A stretch of 64,000 nt of DNA from Maea johnstoni (GCA_963942565.1 OZ012684.1:72126895-72190894), one strand, 5' to 3'; numbered from the stretch's first letter, positions 13,230-26,393 are shown. Made by a program: numbers and translations. Notes: generated from the sequence alone by a model not told the origin.

Positions 13230-13555
13230 AGTCTCAACAGGGAAACAGGAAACATTGTGGATACCTCCCAGGTTACCTTTGCGTGTATCAAATCGGATTG
13301 CATGTAGTATGCCTTCTAGAAAATAAGGATATAGGAAACATTGTGGATTCCTCCCTGGTTACTTATCCCTGCATCATGTTATCGTTTTGCATGTCAGTGT
13401 CACCTTATAGACATGTTTATATGCTGGAAAGAATGAATGCCTTCTTGCCAATGAGGTAACAGGAAACATTGTGGATTCCTCCCGGGATACCTTTCCCTGC
13501 CTCAGATTATTTTGCATGTCAATGCCAGTTTGTACACATGTATATATATAGTCCA
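13230..13555. repeat. Tandem repeat with GGAAACATTGTGG, three copies
   Basis: The block GGAAACATTGTGGAT, followed by ACCTCCC/TCCTCCC and a GGTTACCTTTCCCTGC-like stretch, occurs at 13248, 13334 and 13462. The spacing is uneven (86 and 128 bp) because copy 2 carries extra sequence. No protein-coding signal. Confidence 0.7.
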
Positions 13556-15430
13556 TCCTCTAGTCCTATAGGAGGTGTAGGTTTCCAATGCTGGGCAGCT
13601 GTTTCATATCACATCAAAAGGTGCACAGATTGAGAGATGATTGTTTGAAGCTTGGCTGCCATGCCAAACGCACATCTTTCATCTCTATGCAGACAATACC
13701 TCTCGATGATTATTATTATGATTTATATATAGAAGATACACACAAAGACTGGTTATTTTTAGTAAGAGCACTATAATTGCCTTGGAATTCATTTCCTCTT
13801 AAGATAGTTTGAAAGATATTGAAAGATTTTGACCACCATTAATGTTGAAAGATTTGCAATCATATTTAAATCAGTTATTAATTTCACATGTCGGTGCACT
13901 CTGCCAGCTTTACATACTAGTTTTCCTTTGTTAAAGATAAGAGATTTATTGCAATATGACCAACTCTGGGGTAAGATATTCAATAAATCTCAATTAAACC
14001 TTGTAATGGTATACTAAAATACAAGTAATTTTGACTGTTTCTTTATTCTATTCTGGGATCATGTTCAGTGATTATTATTTTTTTCCGAAAGGACTTAATT
14101 AAATATTTTCAGAGTAACCGCTTGTTCAATCAATATTATTGATTGTGCGATGTCATCAGCATACCATTTGAGCTCATGTGTTGATTTCCAACTATTGAAA
14201 CCCCAAGGCAATGTTTTGATATACATGTATACTATTTAAAGAGTACACATGCTCCTGTACAATAGCATTCCTATTGCCACTCTCCCCCAAGGGAGAATGG
14301 CATGTTAACTGTGTATTGATAACAGCTATGGTCAACCTTATATCATGCAGAGAGAGTTACTTAATATGTGGCTCTGGCACAATTCCAGCTCTCTCACTCT
14401 CCCTATATGGCAGGCAACCTCTATGGTAATAGTAATAAGTAGAATATAAGGGGGTGTGGCAACCTACTCAGTTTTGCATGGGAACACCTGAAGACGTACA
14501 GGTGTCTTAACGATAGTATTAAAGGCATGCTTGAATAGTGCAGATGAAAGGGCGTGGAAGCTTGTTTTTGCACAGGTACCAGAGGAAGTGGAAACTCAGT
14601 TTTTCACTGACACATATAGCCCTACAGGTGTCAGGAAGGTATATCTGAATAGCTGTGGAAGGTATATCTATTGGGGCGTGTCTTCTTCAAGGTGTGTATT
14701 GAGAAAAGTCATCTTATGCATTAGTGTTTAACTGGCCTGCTTGAGTAGATTATCGTGAAGGATATACAGGAATATTAACACTTAAACAGGTAAGGATATG
14801 TTCTTTCTTATTTGATTTAACCAGACATTTCATTCATGTTATACTTCTATTCTTTATAAAACAAAATCCCTCTTCAAAAAATTATACAATCATATTCCCG
14901 AAATTCTGTTTTGAACACTGATGACCATCAAGTTAACCATGAGATGAACGGTTTCAGTTTCATCTATGAAATATTAGTTATATTTTAGTGATGTCTCTTT
15001 GTAGTTCTAGATTAAGGAAGGTGGGAAAGGCGATTCTCTTTAGCTGTGAAAGTAGTTTCTGCTCAATTGTTCCATTAATAGAGCAGGATGCAGGAAGAAG
15101 ACGTTAGCGTAATGGAAAAAGGGTTGAGTAATGGACGTCGCCCCCCTGCTCTCACCAGTGATACAGCCATCCTATTATCATTTAAGGCAATAATTACATC
15201 TTATTCCCTCTTGCTGCAAACTCCTCTTTACACAACCAGAGCGCCTCGTGCAGCAATTCCTCCCAGAGCCATTTATTTCACGCCAGCACTTTTGCATTCC
15301 AGACAGTTCGTACATTTCCTCCCACCATGGGACGAGAGTGATTGGAGTTGCTCAGCTATGCCGTCATTGCATAAGTTTAACCTTCTCACACCCACTTACC
15401 CCAGGATGTTCAGCCACTCTGGGTAATTTC

Positions 15431-15645
15431 TTAACCTGCATGCTGCTGCTGGCTAATTTGGCTTAACCAAAATGATGCAAAAAAACTAGAAAAATGACTG
15501 AAACCCTGACACATGGGTACTCATCTGAGAGCACTCAGTGAGAGCTATCCCATGAATACCAACACAACAGGTTTTAGATTGGTACTCAACAATCTTTGCT
15601 CCCTTGTGCTTTGGATGAAAGTAGCCTCAGCATTGGAAGGGTTAA
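15431..15645 (+). mobile_element. TTAA-CCCTT MITE family A, copy 3
   Basis: Forward copy of about 215 bp. It runs from TTAACCTGCATGCTGCTGC, through GCTAATTTGG, AAATGACTGAAACCCTGACA and TGAATACCAACA, to CAGCATTGGAAGGGTTAA. It is one of the most complete copies and keeps the AAGGGTTAA terminus. Confidence 0.85.
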
Positions 15646-16128
15646 AAAGATGAGAGTGATACTTGAATCAAATTGAAGGAAAATTACCCCTCAGGAGAGG
15701 AAATTTATACAAAAACCTTTAAATGAAATTAGCAATTTCTTCAACATGGTTTTCAGGATAATTGCCATTGTGTCATACAAGGAGGATGCTGTGTGCTGTA
15801 ATGGGTTAAAGACAGGCGTATCATTAGTGTAATGGATTAAATGCTGCTGCTAATCCTATCTTGTCTGTGTCTTGGGGGTAGGTCTGCGTATTGAGGGGTA
15901 CTATTCCAGGCTGCTGCTGCTGAGAGATGGAATAGGATGGTCGCCTCTCTAGCAATCACCATTATAAGACGCTGGAATGGGGTTCATAATGGAGAGTGGG
16001 GTGATATCTTGGAAGGGTTAATACACTTAGCCTGGCCTTCGTAATGTATGTTAATATATGTGTGCAAGCATGTGCTGAGTAATAATGAGATCATTTTCTT
16101 AAACCTCTTTTATATGAAGTCTTATTAC

Positions 16129-16476
16129 TAGTGTTGTTCTGATTAATCAGAGATCTCACTATTTTTACTTCCAATTCTGATGATCAGTCCCATTGTCCCA
16201 TTAATTCAATTTTTGAAGACCAATTTTTCTTCCGATTATGTGTATATGATTGAAAGACATACTTTCTGTTTTTCTATCTATGTTCAATTAAAATATATAC
16301 TTTTTTGTTTCCATTATTAATTTTACATTGTTTGTGCAGGCATTATCCTGAAATTTCATGAGAAATGCACAACACATGATGTGTGATGCACATGGGGAAG
16401 GTTCATTGTGCACGAAAAATATCTCCAAATAAAAACGATAATCAGTCCTCAAAATTTGTACCGATTCCCAAAACTA
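16129..16476. mobile_element. hAT-like non-autonomous DNA transposon
   Basis: A 348-bp element bounded by TAGTGTTGTTCTGATTAATC on the left and CCGATTCCCAAAACTA on the right. The right end reads TAGTTTTGGGAATCGG in reverse, an imperfect terminal inverted repeat. Eight bases on each side match 7 of 8: CTTATTAC at 16121-16128 and CTAATTAC at 16477-16484. An 8-bp target duplication and a TAGTGTTG-type end are typical of hAT transposons. It has no open frame long enough for a transposase, so it would depend on an enzyme supplied elsewhere. Confidence 0.65.
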
Positions 16477-17991
16477 CTAATTACTCTTAAGCTGTATTTG
16501 CAATATCATCATCATCATCTGGTCAGGGGTCAAAGAGGTCACACAGTTCCTACAAAGTGGCAGGCACAGCTAGTACTGTAGAACCCAATGAAATTGGCAC
16601 AGATTCCTCACTTTCTGTGAGCAGTTGATGTACTTGCCGCCATGGTTGATGAATCATGCTAGCAGAAACTCCAAATATCTGCTCTTTTTGTTGGGGAGAA
16701 GACGACAGCAGTGGCGGTGAGATAAACAAAAGTCAAGTACACCCTTAGGCCTTGTATGCGGAATTCCTTGAGATGGAAGGGGATTCCTCGGTGGGAAAGT
16801 GTTAGGGGGATCGTACACATTGAAAATAAGCAGCGTTAGATAAGGGATCCCGCCTATCTGTGCATGAGAGTGCGAAGGATGGGGATGTTTATGCTATTCC
16901 ACTGCTTTGGTTACATAACAGTTCCTCGCTCTGTGGAACTGGATTGTGGAATCTCGGGTTTGCACTGGGAAATACAACTCCAGCTCGCTCCATATCTTAG
17001 GGCTTATCTGTTGAACTGACAACAATCCTACTGGGAAAAGGCACTACCGGAGGAAAGTAGCCTGTCACTCCGATAACCCTTGACTCCCTGCATTTTTGGG
17101 GAACAATTGCTAATGGCAAAAGGGAATAGGTCAGATAGGGTGCGGTCAGGTGACATGCTTTGAAATTTAAATTCTTCAACAATATTCACAATGCCTTTTG
17201 GAGGAATAAGTAAACAATGATTTGTAAAGCAAAAATGAAAAATTTAAAATGAATATTTTCAATTCATTATCAGCTAGGATTTTAAAGCCTTTCCATTTGG
17301 CAAAAAAGTCATAGCTACTATTGTTGATGGTAGTCTAATCCTTGTCTAACTTTATTAACAGATTTTAGAAATTACATGTCTTTGAACACATACAGGCTCT
17401 GCCATAGGTCATGCACATTTCCTCTTTATGCTAACTTGTTACTGAGTCTACCCTTTCATGTCTGAGATTGAGTGAACAGAGGAGGTTGACCTCTAATGGT
17501 TTGTCCATTACTTTGGTGCCATCTACTGACATCAAGAGGAACTAAAATATCTATGAGCAAGAGCATCTGAAAAAAAAAAGGCTCAAGACAATGATGGAAT
17601 AACTTAATTCTAGAGACTAGATTTTTAAACTATTGTTGTTTTTCTAGCTGCAAGTCTGTATCTATAGTCATCATGCAAGGCTCTGTATCTAGTCATCATG
17701 AGTGGCGGGGGCAAAATCAGGGAGAGGTTTGTCATGTAGGAGGAGAAAATATGGGATGGATCCTTGGCTGTGGGTCAGAGCCCAGGAAGTTGGCAGCTGA
17801 TGAGAGAGGCGTCATCCAGACTCTGATGGGATCCTAGGAAGAGGTATCAAATACCAGCCTGGTGGCTCCAGCAAAAACAAATCTGGATCACTGCAGACCA
17901 AAATTCATCATCTGTTTAGATATTCATAATTTGAAGGGATGATCAGAAAGCAAGCAATGGATTGCAATTGGCTAGTGTAAGCTATTGCATG

Positions 17992-18036
17992 CGATATCCT
18001 CTGGTGAAATATTGTCGATATCCTCTGGTGAAATAT
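17992..18036. repeat. Recent 24-bp-offset duplication
   Basis: The 21-base block CGATATCCTC..GTGAAATAT occurs identically at 17992 and 18016. The identity suggests a young slippage event. Confidence 0.8.
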
Positions 18037-19762
18037 GCTGTCGGCACTATGGGCTAAATATAACTTCAAGTAGAGGAAGTAAGAAACTCATAAACTAAGT
18101 GCATATGCAATGGAGCAGTGTTGATGATATCATATGTTCATGTAATTTAATTGGCTCATTCACTTTATGGGATAAAACAGAGTATATATATATATAACAG
18201 TTCTATCATCCACCCTGGCACGAATGTTTGTCTGGGAACTTGTGCATGACCCCAATTCTCATAGCTGAACCCTTATCCCTATTACCAAAGGTTTATGAGA
18301 CATGTTTTATAACCCTTTGCTATTTTCAAGTTCTGGAAAGGTTAGTGTTAACCTCGAATTGGAAAGTGAACCATCATTCACTATCTTGCAAGTGAAATGT
18401 TCTTATTGCATGTATAATGACAGGGTTTGTGTTATTGATTCCCATTGAGTTGTCCCATAGTAATATTCCCTATCATGGTAATGGCAGGGGCCTGCTAATG
18501 GGAGTATTAGTAGTCCTCAATTAGAAACTGGTGCAATATGTCAAGTATTTTGGCTGACCTTTGCAGTCGGCAGTCTTTCAAGTTATGCAGAGTTGGCTAA
18601 CAGCCGACTCTCTACATATCAGTTATCTGTGTGTGTTTGTGCACCCATTGCTCCCCTCTATGAAGACTAGGATTCTAATCCCAGTAAAGGAAATCTACCC
18701 CTCCTCACTCAATGGCTCTAAAACAAAGCATAAAATAGCAGTGCCCATGGTGACAATATTTATATAAGTTATAGAACCAAGGCCACCAAAAATTGCTGTG
18801 CTCCAGTATAAAAGATATTTGATCATCTTTCCTTGTAGTATTGTATGAAGGTTCTTTGAGACCATTTTCCTCATTTGGCCTTAGCCTGGCCTTCCTTAAA
18901 GGTAAAACCTGCACATCTCTTATCTTCTACAATAAATTCATTCTGAGGAAACACATTTCCTTAATGATCTCTGGGCTTATTTAAGCCATCCGCCCTGGGA
19001 TTGGAACATGTAAAGGCAAATGTTTAATTCATGCTAACAAATAGATCAGCTGAAAAGGAAGACAGTCGATTATTTTCATCAAGGTCTTGTACCATTTAAT
19101 TGTTGCGAATGTGTCAAAAAAGCTATATAGGTTCAGATTATTCGTTAAAAGATTACAAAATAGTCATAGCCCAAGCATTGCATTACCTATGTGAATTACC
19201 TCTTATACATTGAATACCTTTAATACGAACATATTTTGACTGTTTGGGTGAATGAACTATAAAGGAATGCATAGACCCTTTAGACTGAAAATATGTCACT
19301 AAAAATTTATTTTTAGAAAAGGGATGTGAGTTGCAACCTTTCTCCAGTAACAAAATGGAGGTATTTTTGTTTTTCTCCTCTCCTAGCTAGAGAAGTGAAC
19401 CTGTCTGAGACTTCCTAGCAACACCACCTTGTAGCCATAAACACCATTAGTCCCACACAATGGCTCAGGCATGTCTTGTCACCATGGGAACAGACCCTTT
19501 GAATCTCATCACCATAGGCGACACTAGATTGCTTTTGCTGCTGGCTGGTATTATATAGTTTATCTGGGTTATCTCTTTCACTCACCTTATGATAAGGCCA
19601 AGAAAGAATGATATTTCTTAGGTTACAAGAAAAATTAGGGGAGTTAATTATTATATTTTATCTGGACTATAATATCTTCACTGTATTTTCGTTTTGCATT
19701 TAATAAATTGGGCTTTATGAATTTTATATCCTGTCTAGTCAAAAGCATATTCAAACATAAGG

Positions 19763-19764
<2 letters not shown>

Positions 19765-19848
<84 letters not shown>
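19765..19848. repeat. (GA)n microsatellite followed by a G run
   Basis: About 37 uninterrupted GA units, then a run of nine or ten G. It gives a false Arg/Glu-repeat frame. Long perfect purine tracts of this kind are highly mutable and can form triplex DNA. Confidence 0.98.
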
Positions 19849-20436
19849 TCTCTTCTAGAGCTTAAGGGAAGTGTATCCTGTAAAACCTTTGGTCAGCTCT
19901 GCTTTAATGGGTTCAGTAGTCAATAAAAAAAGCTTGCCATACACTACAGGGAAAAGGCAAGGACAAAAAGCAGCATAAAAAGCTCTCATGTTCATGAATA
20001 ATAACTAAGCTGAGTATCTGGTTGCCCCATCTTATGGAACATTACTTGGCTGTCTAGACTTCCAACGAGAAAAGGGGGAATTTATAATTCAAGTCTACAG
20101 CAGGTTGGTGCAGATATGCATTTACTAATGATTTTCCCTGACAGTAAGAGTATGAAAATACTGATACTTATATTTCACTAAATACACCACCTTTAAAAAC
20201 CCAGTGAATGCAGGAGATTGGTGATACCTTTGTTGAATTAATTCCTCTTAACATATGCTGCAGCTATAGAAGTAGGGACTGTACAATTACACATTTCCTT
20301 TCATATAGAAAACTAAACATTTTGATAATGAAAACACAATCTACAATTTCATTTTTTAAACTCATTACTTTTCAGTATGTAAGCTCCATCTCTTGATTTG
20401 TTTTATATCTGTAATATCTTTGTAGGAAAAGTTCAA

Positions 20437-20790
20437 AAGGCAAGTTTGATGTTATTTTATCTAGCAGTGCATCATCTGTCAGCCCCTTAATTAGCTAGCA
20501 GGACTAATTATGGTACCAATCTTTAGTCTGGCCAATTATGATATTTTAATGAAGTACATTTAAAGAAGTTTTCTCCCCACTTCTGTCCTTTTATTCCAGT
20601 TATAGCAGTTCAAAAAGGTATTTTAATAGATTCCTTACCATTTCTTTACTATTCAATATTCAAGCTGTAGCATCTTAATGGGTATACCAAGTTGGATCGT
20701 TACTTTACCTAGCAGTGCGTTATCTTTCAGCACCTTAATTGGCTAGGAGGATTAATTGATGGCACAAAGCTATTGTCTGGTGGCCCGGAT
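20437..20790. repeat. Two diverged copies of a block of about 105 bp
   Basis: The block around CTAGCAGTGCATCATCTGTC at 20461 recurs as CTAGCAGTGCGTTATCTTTC at 20709. Both are followed by AGC-CCTTAATTRGCTAG, a GGAYTAATT block and a GGCACAA/GGTACCAA block. The offset is about 248 bp. Confidence 0.6.
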
Positions 20791-21044
20791 TAATTACTGG
20801 ACTGGATAACCGCCCCTGACAGCGTATTAACATCTCCAGCGTGGTGATAAATCTCTGGTTGTGGCAACGTATTGGATGTATCACATAGTAGGCTGGCTAT
20901 GAAATATTCCTGGGTGGCTGGAATCAGTTCCAGGGCCTGCCTCTATTGATCTCATGTCATAACATATTGGTCCTCACAGGCCCCTCCTCAAGTGCATGCA
21001 GCAGCAGGGTGGTGCTGCTGCTCAGAGGGTGGTGGGCCTCCTCT

Positions 21045-21540
21045 TTAAAGGGCAAATGCACCATCATGATGATTTAGGTTCAAAATGTGCCTATATGTGT
21101 CACCTTTCAAATAAGACCACCCGCAAGTCTGTCCTCCTCAGCACTCCTCAGATATGGCTTATGAAAGTTAGTAAAAAACTAGCCTGAGTCTGGGTATAGA
21201 GGCTGCCATTATCAGAAGTGGTGCTTATGAAGTGACTGCCAGCCCTGCTTCTGATTGGTTGAGAGATATCAGTGGCAGTCATTTCCAGGCACTGATATCT
21301 CTCAACCAATCAGAAGCAGCACTGGCAGTCACTTCATACCACTGATTGTGCTTAATTGGGCTTAATTGGCCTGCAATGTCAGCCTCCATGCCCAGACTCA
21401 GGCTAGTTTTTTACTAACTTTCATAAGCCATATCTGAGGAGTGCTGAGGAGGACAGACTTGCGGGTGGTCTTATTAGAAAGGTGACACGTATAGGCACAT
21501 TTTGAACCTAAATCATTATGATGGTGCATTTGCCCTTTAA
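21045..21540. mobile_element. Foldback element with long inverted arms, TTAA-flanked
   Basis: The left arm (21045 to about 21274) and right arm (about 21290 to 21540) are near-perfect reverse complements over more than 200 bp. The outer ends are TTAA-AGGGCAAATGCACCATC and its mirror GCATTTGCCCT-TTAA. The middle is a short loop at about 21275-21289, between GAGAGATATCAGTG and CACTGATATCTCTC. The arms differ mainly near 21220 and 21345, where the right arm has an extra AATTGGGCTTAATTGG-like stretch. TTAA on both sides is consistent with a TTAA-targeting transposon. No transposase frame is present. The low divergence between the arms suggests recent insertion or arm homogenisation. Confidence 0.85.
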
Positions 21541-21561
21541 GGCACTGCATGGTCATGTATG

Positions 21562-21696
21562 GTAACCCCTTGATGCTCAGTGCTTGTCTGATGCTCTCAG
21601 ATGAGTTCCCATGTGCCAGGGTTTCAGTTGTTTTTCCAGCTTTTTTGCATCATCATTTGTATTGGAAAAATTAGCAACTAGCAGCATAAGGGTTAA
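21562..21696 (-). mobile_element. TTAA-CCCTT MITE family A, copy 4, internally deleted
   Basis: A reverse-orientation copy of about 135 bp that keeps both ends (TAACCCCTTGATGCTCAG at the left, CAGCATAAGGGTTAA at the right) but lacks about 80 bp of the core. It lies only about 20 bp from the right end of the foldback element. Confidence 0.75.
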
Positions 21697-22473
21697 GAAT
21701 CTAGATGTCCAGAATCGGTTAAATTTTAAATACTACTAAAGAGGTAAGATTCTAATTAACCTTAATGATCTTGACAAGTTGTATTTTTTAAAATGGAATA
21801 TCATGGAAGGTATCCTCATATGCTCCTCTTCTGCAGGATTATTGATAGTCCTGCTTATAGGATGGACCTCTTGAACGCTCAGTCGTTTATATTAACCCCA
21901 TAATTCTCAGCTGAGTCTGAAAGTGTTATCTAGTGATCTCACACAGCCATTTGAAAGTAGTTTGAAAGTGGAGTAACATTAAAAAAATATCTGAATGAGT
22001 AACTTTCTTATTTTAAATTAACAGTTTCTTTAGGATATTTCAATATCTTTTCCTACTCACTGAGGAAATATTTGCTTATCATGAGATTTTCTGAGCATGA
22101 ATGGGTTATTCACTATGACAACCCCCACTGGCCCTAGGAAAAGTTCAGCACTACATGCCTGGTTATTGGGTGTCAACAGGGTTAACCAGTCATCAATCAA
22201 CTGTCTACCCCTACTTGTATCTAGTAATTTCAGTTTGAACAGGAACGCTGACTAGAACACTGACATATGTCTTCAGAAGAATAGATGCAAATTTAGATTT
22301 CATATTAAGCCATCTTAAATGCCCAAGGCACTTATGGAAGTATAGGACATATAAGTAACACTTTATAATTAAATGAGACGGTCATTGACATGCTTATTCC
22401 CTAGGATTTCATAATAGCATATAGTTATATCCAGGGAAATAGCAGACCATATTATTAGCTAAAACTTGGCAAG

Positions 22474-22509
22474 CGCTATAAGTGACAGTTCCGCTATAAG
22501 TGACAGTTC
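22474..22509. repeat. Perfect 18-bp tandem duplication
   Basis: CGCTATAAGTGACAGTTC occurs twice head to tail, at 22474 and 22492. Confidence 0.9.
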
Positions 22510-22746
22510 CGATAATGGACTGAAGGAAATGTGGGTCAATCTCTAGTGGGCTTGAATCTTGCAGCCACACTGGACTTACATACCTACCTGTTATCCATTC
22601 TTATCCATTCTCCCTGCAGCCTGCACTGATCAAATGGCCACCTTCCTTAGAATTCTCTCGACCTTGTAGTATCAGCACTACCTAATCCATCACCTTTCAA
22701 AGTAACCTAATGGCATGATTCCTAGAGAAGAATCCGTACATATCTT

Positions 22747-22955
22747 TACCCTTATGCTGCTGGTAGCTAATTTGGCCAATACAAAATGATGCAGAATACT
22801 TGAAAAATGACTGAAACACTTGCCTAAGGATACTATTCTAAGAGTACTTTGAGAGCTATCCAATGAATACCATCATGACAGGGTTTAGATGGTTTTCAAA
22901 AGTCTTTGCATCTTCATGCTTTGGATGAAAGTAGCCTCAGCATTGGAAGGGTTAA
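22747..22955 (+). mobile_element. TTAA-CCCTT MITE family A, copy 5
   Basis: A forward copy of about 209 bp, from ACCCTTATGCTGCTGGTAG to CAGCATTGGAAGGGTTAA, with the whole core present. The TTAA at its left end is degraded to TTTA. Confidence 0.85.
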
Positions 22956-24348
22956 GGTGCAGGAGCCGATGTGCCTGTCACTGTGCTAAGGACCTCTGTA
23001 TCAACTGAACCATAGATATAAGGGAAGGGGGGATCAATGATCCTTCATTGAAGTGACAATGCCTGAGGTAAATGACCAGGTCAGTTTGCGGTCAGCTGGT
23101 CAGCGGGGATTGTTGAGGGGAATACTTAATGCCCGCCAGCAGACCTGCCACAAGTCTATGCTAAATACCCATCTCCACTATCTACCCTGAGATGACTTTA
23201 GCTATAGTCTTAGCCAGCAGGGCGTCTGGGCGTCATAGAATAGGACACCTGAACCCTCAAAAATCAGCCCCAAGTAATAATTTTTTCAAAATTCTTTTTC
23301 AAAAATTGATTCTATTTCACCAGAATATAAATCCCATGACATAGTATAAGGATACTATGCCTTATTTCAATGAGTAAATACATGTTTATGGTTGTAATCT
23401 GAGTATATTGGGGTCTCTTTTGAAAAATAGGGTGTCCAAAAATTTGGGGCAGCCAGTTTCTGAATCTTGGCTAAGACCCTGACTTCAGCCTATAGTGACT
23501 TTCTGCAAGTCTTTTACAATTCAGTCTCAACATGAATATCCGTACCCTGAATTAAAGTTGACTATAACGCATATTTAGTTCTATTTTTACACCTTGGGTC
23601 TTTAGCTATGTATCTGCCCTTTGAGTGTATTGATTTCAGACTAAGGCTTAATCTGCACCTCTGGTTTCTTTGAACCTAACTGTAATAAAGGATGCTTAAA
23701 TGGTGTGCAGATTTCTTCATTGCTGGCACATTCATGGAGTGGCCATTGTAGGGGGCAGTTATGCCAAGTGTTAATATGATTTGTATTCTGCTATCACTCT
23801 GTCTGGATACTTAAGAGAAAGCCGCCGCCAAATGGTTTATCAATAACCTCCGCCAAGAAGAGAGTATATGCGGGCAACTTTGACGGGGCAGACTCATGCA
23901 GAATGAGTAACACATCGAGTAAGGCGCAGCGGAACTGTATCAGGCCTAGACGTTCTCCTAGTCTATAGATTAATCAAATCCTGATTTCTTTTGTTCTGAT
24001 TGCCATTTTTAATTCATGTATAGGTGTTAGTTTCTAAACAGTGAACAAAGATGGCACCCATTGAAATGATCTCAGAGGTCACCTGGTGAGCAAGTGTGGA
24101 ACTAAATTTGTGTAGATGGGGAGTTAGTATACTCTACTTGTTGGATGTATAAGAAGTGGAAAAAATGCCCTAAAGAAAAGGCTCTATGATTTTTATACAC
24201 TGATCACCAGCTTCAATATTCATTGGTTTGATAAGATATTTTCTATCCATCTCTGTCACGGCTTGGAACAAGAAAGAGGATTGAAATTCGCTGCCAGCTG
24301 CAGAGATTTTATTGTTAATTGTGCTAGTAGTAGCAGGTTAAGTGGAGC

Positions 24349-24404
24349 TGTGCCCTGCCCTGTCGTGCTGTACCGTGCTGTGCCGTACTGTGCTGTGCTG
24401 TGCT
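24349..24404. repeat. Degenerate GTGCTGTGCC pentamer/decamer repeat
   Basis: A run of GTGCTGTACC, GTGCTGTGCC and GTACTGTGCT units with a 5/10-bp period. It resembles the larger pentamer array at 40.5-41.0 kb in style but not in exact sequence. Confidence 0.7.
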
Positions 24405-24756
24405 TTATAATGTGCTCTGAGACAGGTGCTGGAGGAGACACTCTGTCTACAGCCTTTCTTTCTCCCACAGAGCATGCAGACAATGAAAACCTAGCCAGAA
24501 TATTGAGTTTTTATGTTTGTGGGTCTGAAATAAAGAAAGCAATCGAAAGTAGGCCTCTATAGATTGGCAGATGATGGATTTCATAATGTTGAGGTTATTT
24601 ATAAATAGGTGGGGGGGGGGATGCTTTTAGCCAAAATTAAAAGGCTAATGGACACAATCTTTGGGATACATAGGAGCTGCAGCTCTTATTCTTGAAGATC
24701 TCAACTGATTTTCAACACAAATACATGCACACACATTTTCTGTATGTGTGGGTACA

Positions 24757-24760
<4 letters not shown>

Positions 24761-24831
<71 letters not shown>
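24761..24831. repeat. (CA)n microsatellite
   Basis: About 35 uninterrupted CA units. The Cys-Val frame on the other strand is an artefact of this repeat. Confidence 0.98.
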
Positions 24832-24833
<2 letters not shown>

Positions 24834-26393
24834 CACATCTGATTCCCATATGATTGGTACTAGTAATCCCAGGAAAGTTCACTGCTAGTGTGACATATCG
24901 ACAGCTTAGCAGGGAAAATCCCTCCCTGATACCAGCACAGCAAATTAAAGGACATTACAGAATTTCATGCTTGGCTGAACAATCCAATAGGCTGCCTGTG
25001 TGTTAACACCATGGTTGCTATGGTGATAAAAAACTTCACAGGTTTTAATTAGGAGAATGATGGTATCTGTAGAGGCTCTAAGTGGATGGTGGAACATCAG
25101 TGTTTAAGTTAATTTGGACGGGAGAGGTGAGGCTAGTTAGAGATGTTTGATGGACTTGATTAGGATAAGTGAAGTGAAGATAGTTATATATGAAAGTAGT
25201 GAATTTTGATGATCAGGTAAAGAAAACTTTACTGTATGTTTACATTCAGATGTATGTATGCCACTATCCACCTGCTATTAGAGGCACCAGTATTGACATA
25301 TAACCTGCAACTTTGAAAATAACACATCAATTAAAGAAATATTGGAAAATATTTGAATAAGTATGAATAAACCAAATAAAAATCACAAATTTCAATCAAA
25401 TAATTCTTTGTAATTACACATCCGATAATCAGATACTTAAATGAGTGAGTTTTGAACCAAATAAGAATTTTGAAAATAAAATAAGAAGAAGATTTGTATA
25501 TCATGTTACTTATTTAGTGTTAGCCAGCCATGATACTTTTAAGTTAGTACTGTACTTGCAGCACATGCATTTTTGCCATCTTACTAACAAAGAATGGTCT
25601 TCCTACCTATTTTGTTTTGTCCTGTACATTGTTTCTCCTGCTCCCTGGCAGGCATTGTGAAGAAGCAGGTGCGACTAAATAAAAGTTGTACAGACAACAA
25701 GGCCAGTGCTCAAAAGTTATTGTATGGGATGATAACTCTGTAATTATGAGACAGATTTGCGGAAATAAAAGCTACAGGTCCTGTGTGAGACTTGATTAGT
25801 TAGATCAGGAGTCCCTGGTGGGCCATTACCCATCTGCTTATTAAACCGGGAGCGCTTTATTAGCTGGATGAACTTGTAGAGTTAGTCAGGGCTGCCACTC
25901 CAGATGGTAAAACTCTGAAAAATGAAAATATGAACTTCAACTCCTGGCTCACAGGGAGATACTCAGAGAAAGGGAGATGTTTAAAAAATGTGCTGAATCT
26001 AGCTACAGAACCCGGGACTGTGAATGTTTAAATAACTGCATATATGGCAGATTTTACAGGTTAGTGATAAAATCATCTTTAAAAAAAATGAAGGTATTTT
26101 TTAAGATTATGCTTTAGAAATTTTTAAGAAATTTCCATATTAGTAACAGTATCTCTTAGGGTTATAAATGAATACTTAGAGGATGTTGTCTCCTGTTTGA
26201 GGCATGTCTTAGCATAGCATAGGTGAGTCAAAGACACTTAGCGTCAGTGACATGGCTCGTGTCTAAGGGGGCTGCTGAGGTAATAACCTTCCTCCCTGGC
26301 TAGAAACCCCATAAATCTTTCCGCCTTGCTCAGACAAAATCAGCACGCATCTCTCCTGAGGTAACTCAGGGCTGTTTTTCCAACACCTTCCCG

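Larger units (their letters stand above)
1..26393. other. Gene-poor left flank (intergenic DNA or 5' intron of MAP7)
   Basis: No coding exon is recognised here. Open frames are short (at most about 112 codons), of ordinary AT-rich composition, lack family motifs, and several overlap repeats. The stretch holds the repeats and mobile elements listed separately. Between them, at about 3.7-5.8, 9.9-11.3, 11.9-13.2, 13.6-15.4, 16.5-19.7 and 22.9-24.7 kb, I see only unique-looking AT-rich DNA. If the full-length MAP7 transcript starts to the left of the window, all of this is intron. If transcription starts at the candidate exon at 26.4 kb or the island at 31.4 kb, it is intergenic. The sequence does not decide between these. 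Confidence 0.6.

Noticed and set aside
15088-15426. 112-codon plus-strand frame
   Set aside because: No family motif, no splice structure, ordinary composition, and it ends right beside a MITE. Consistent with a chance frame.
24645-24836. Cys-Val repeat frame on the minus strand
   Set aside because: Produced by the (CA)n microsatellite.
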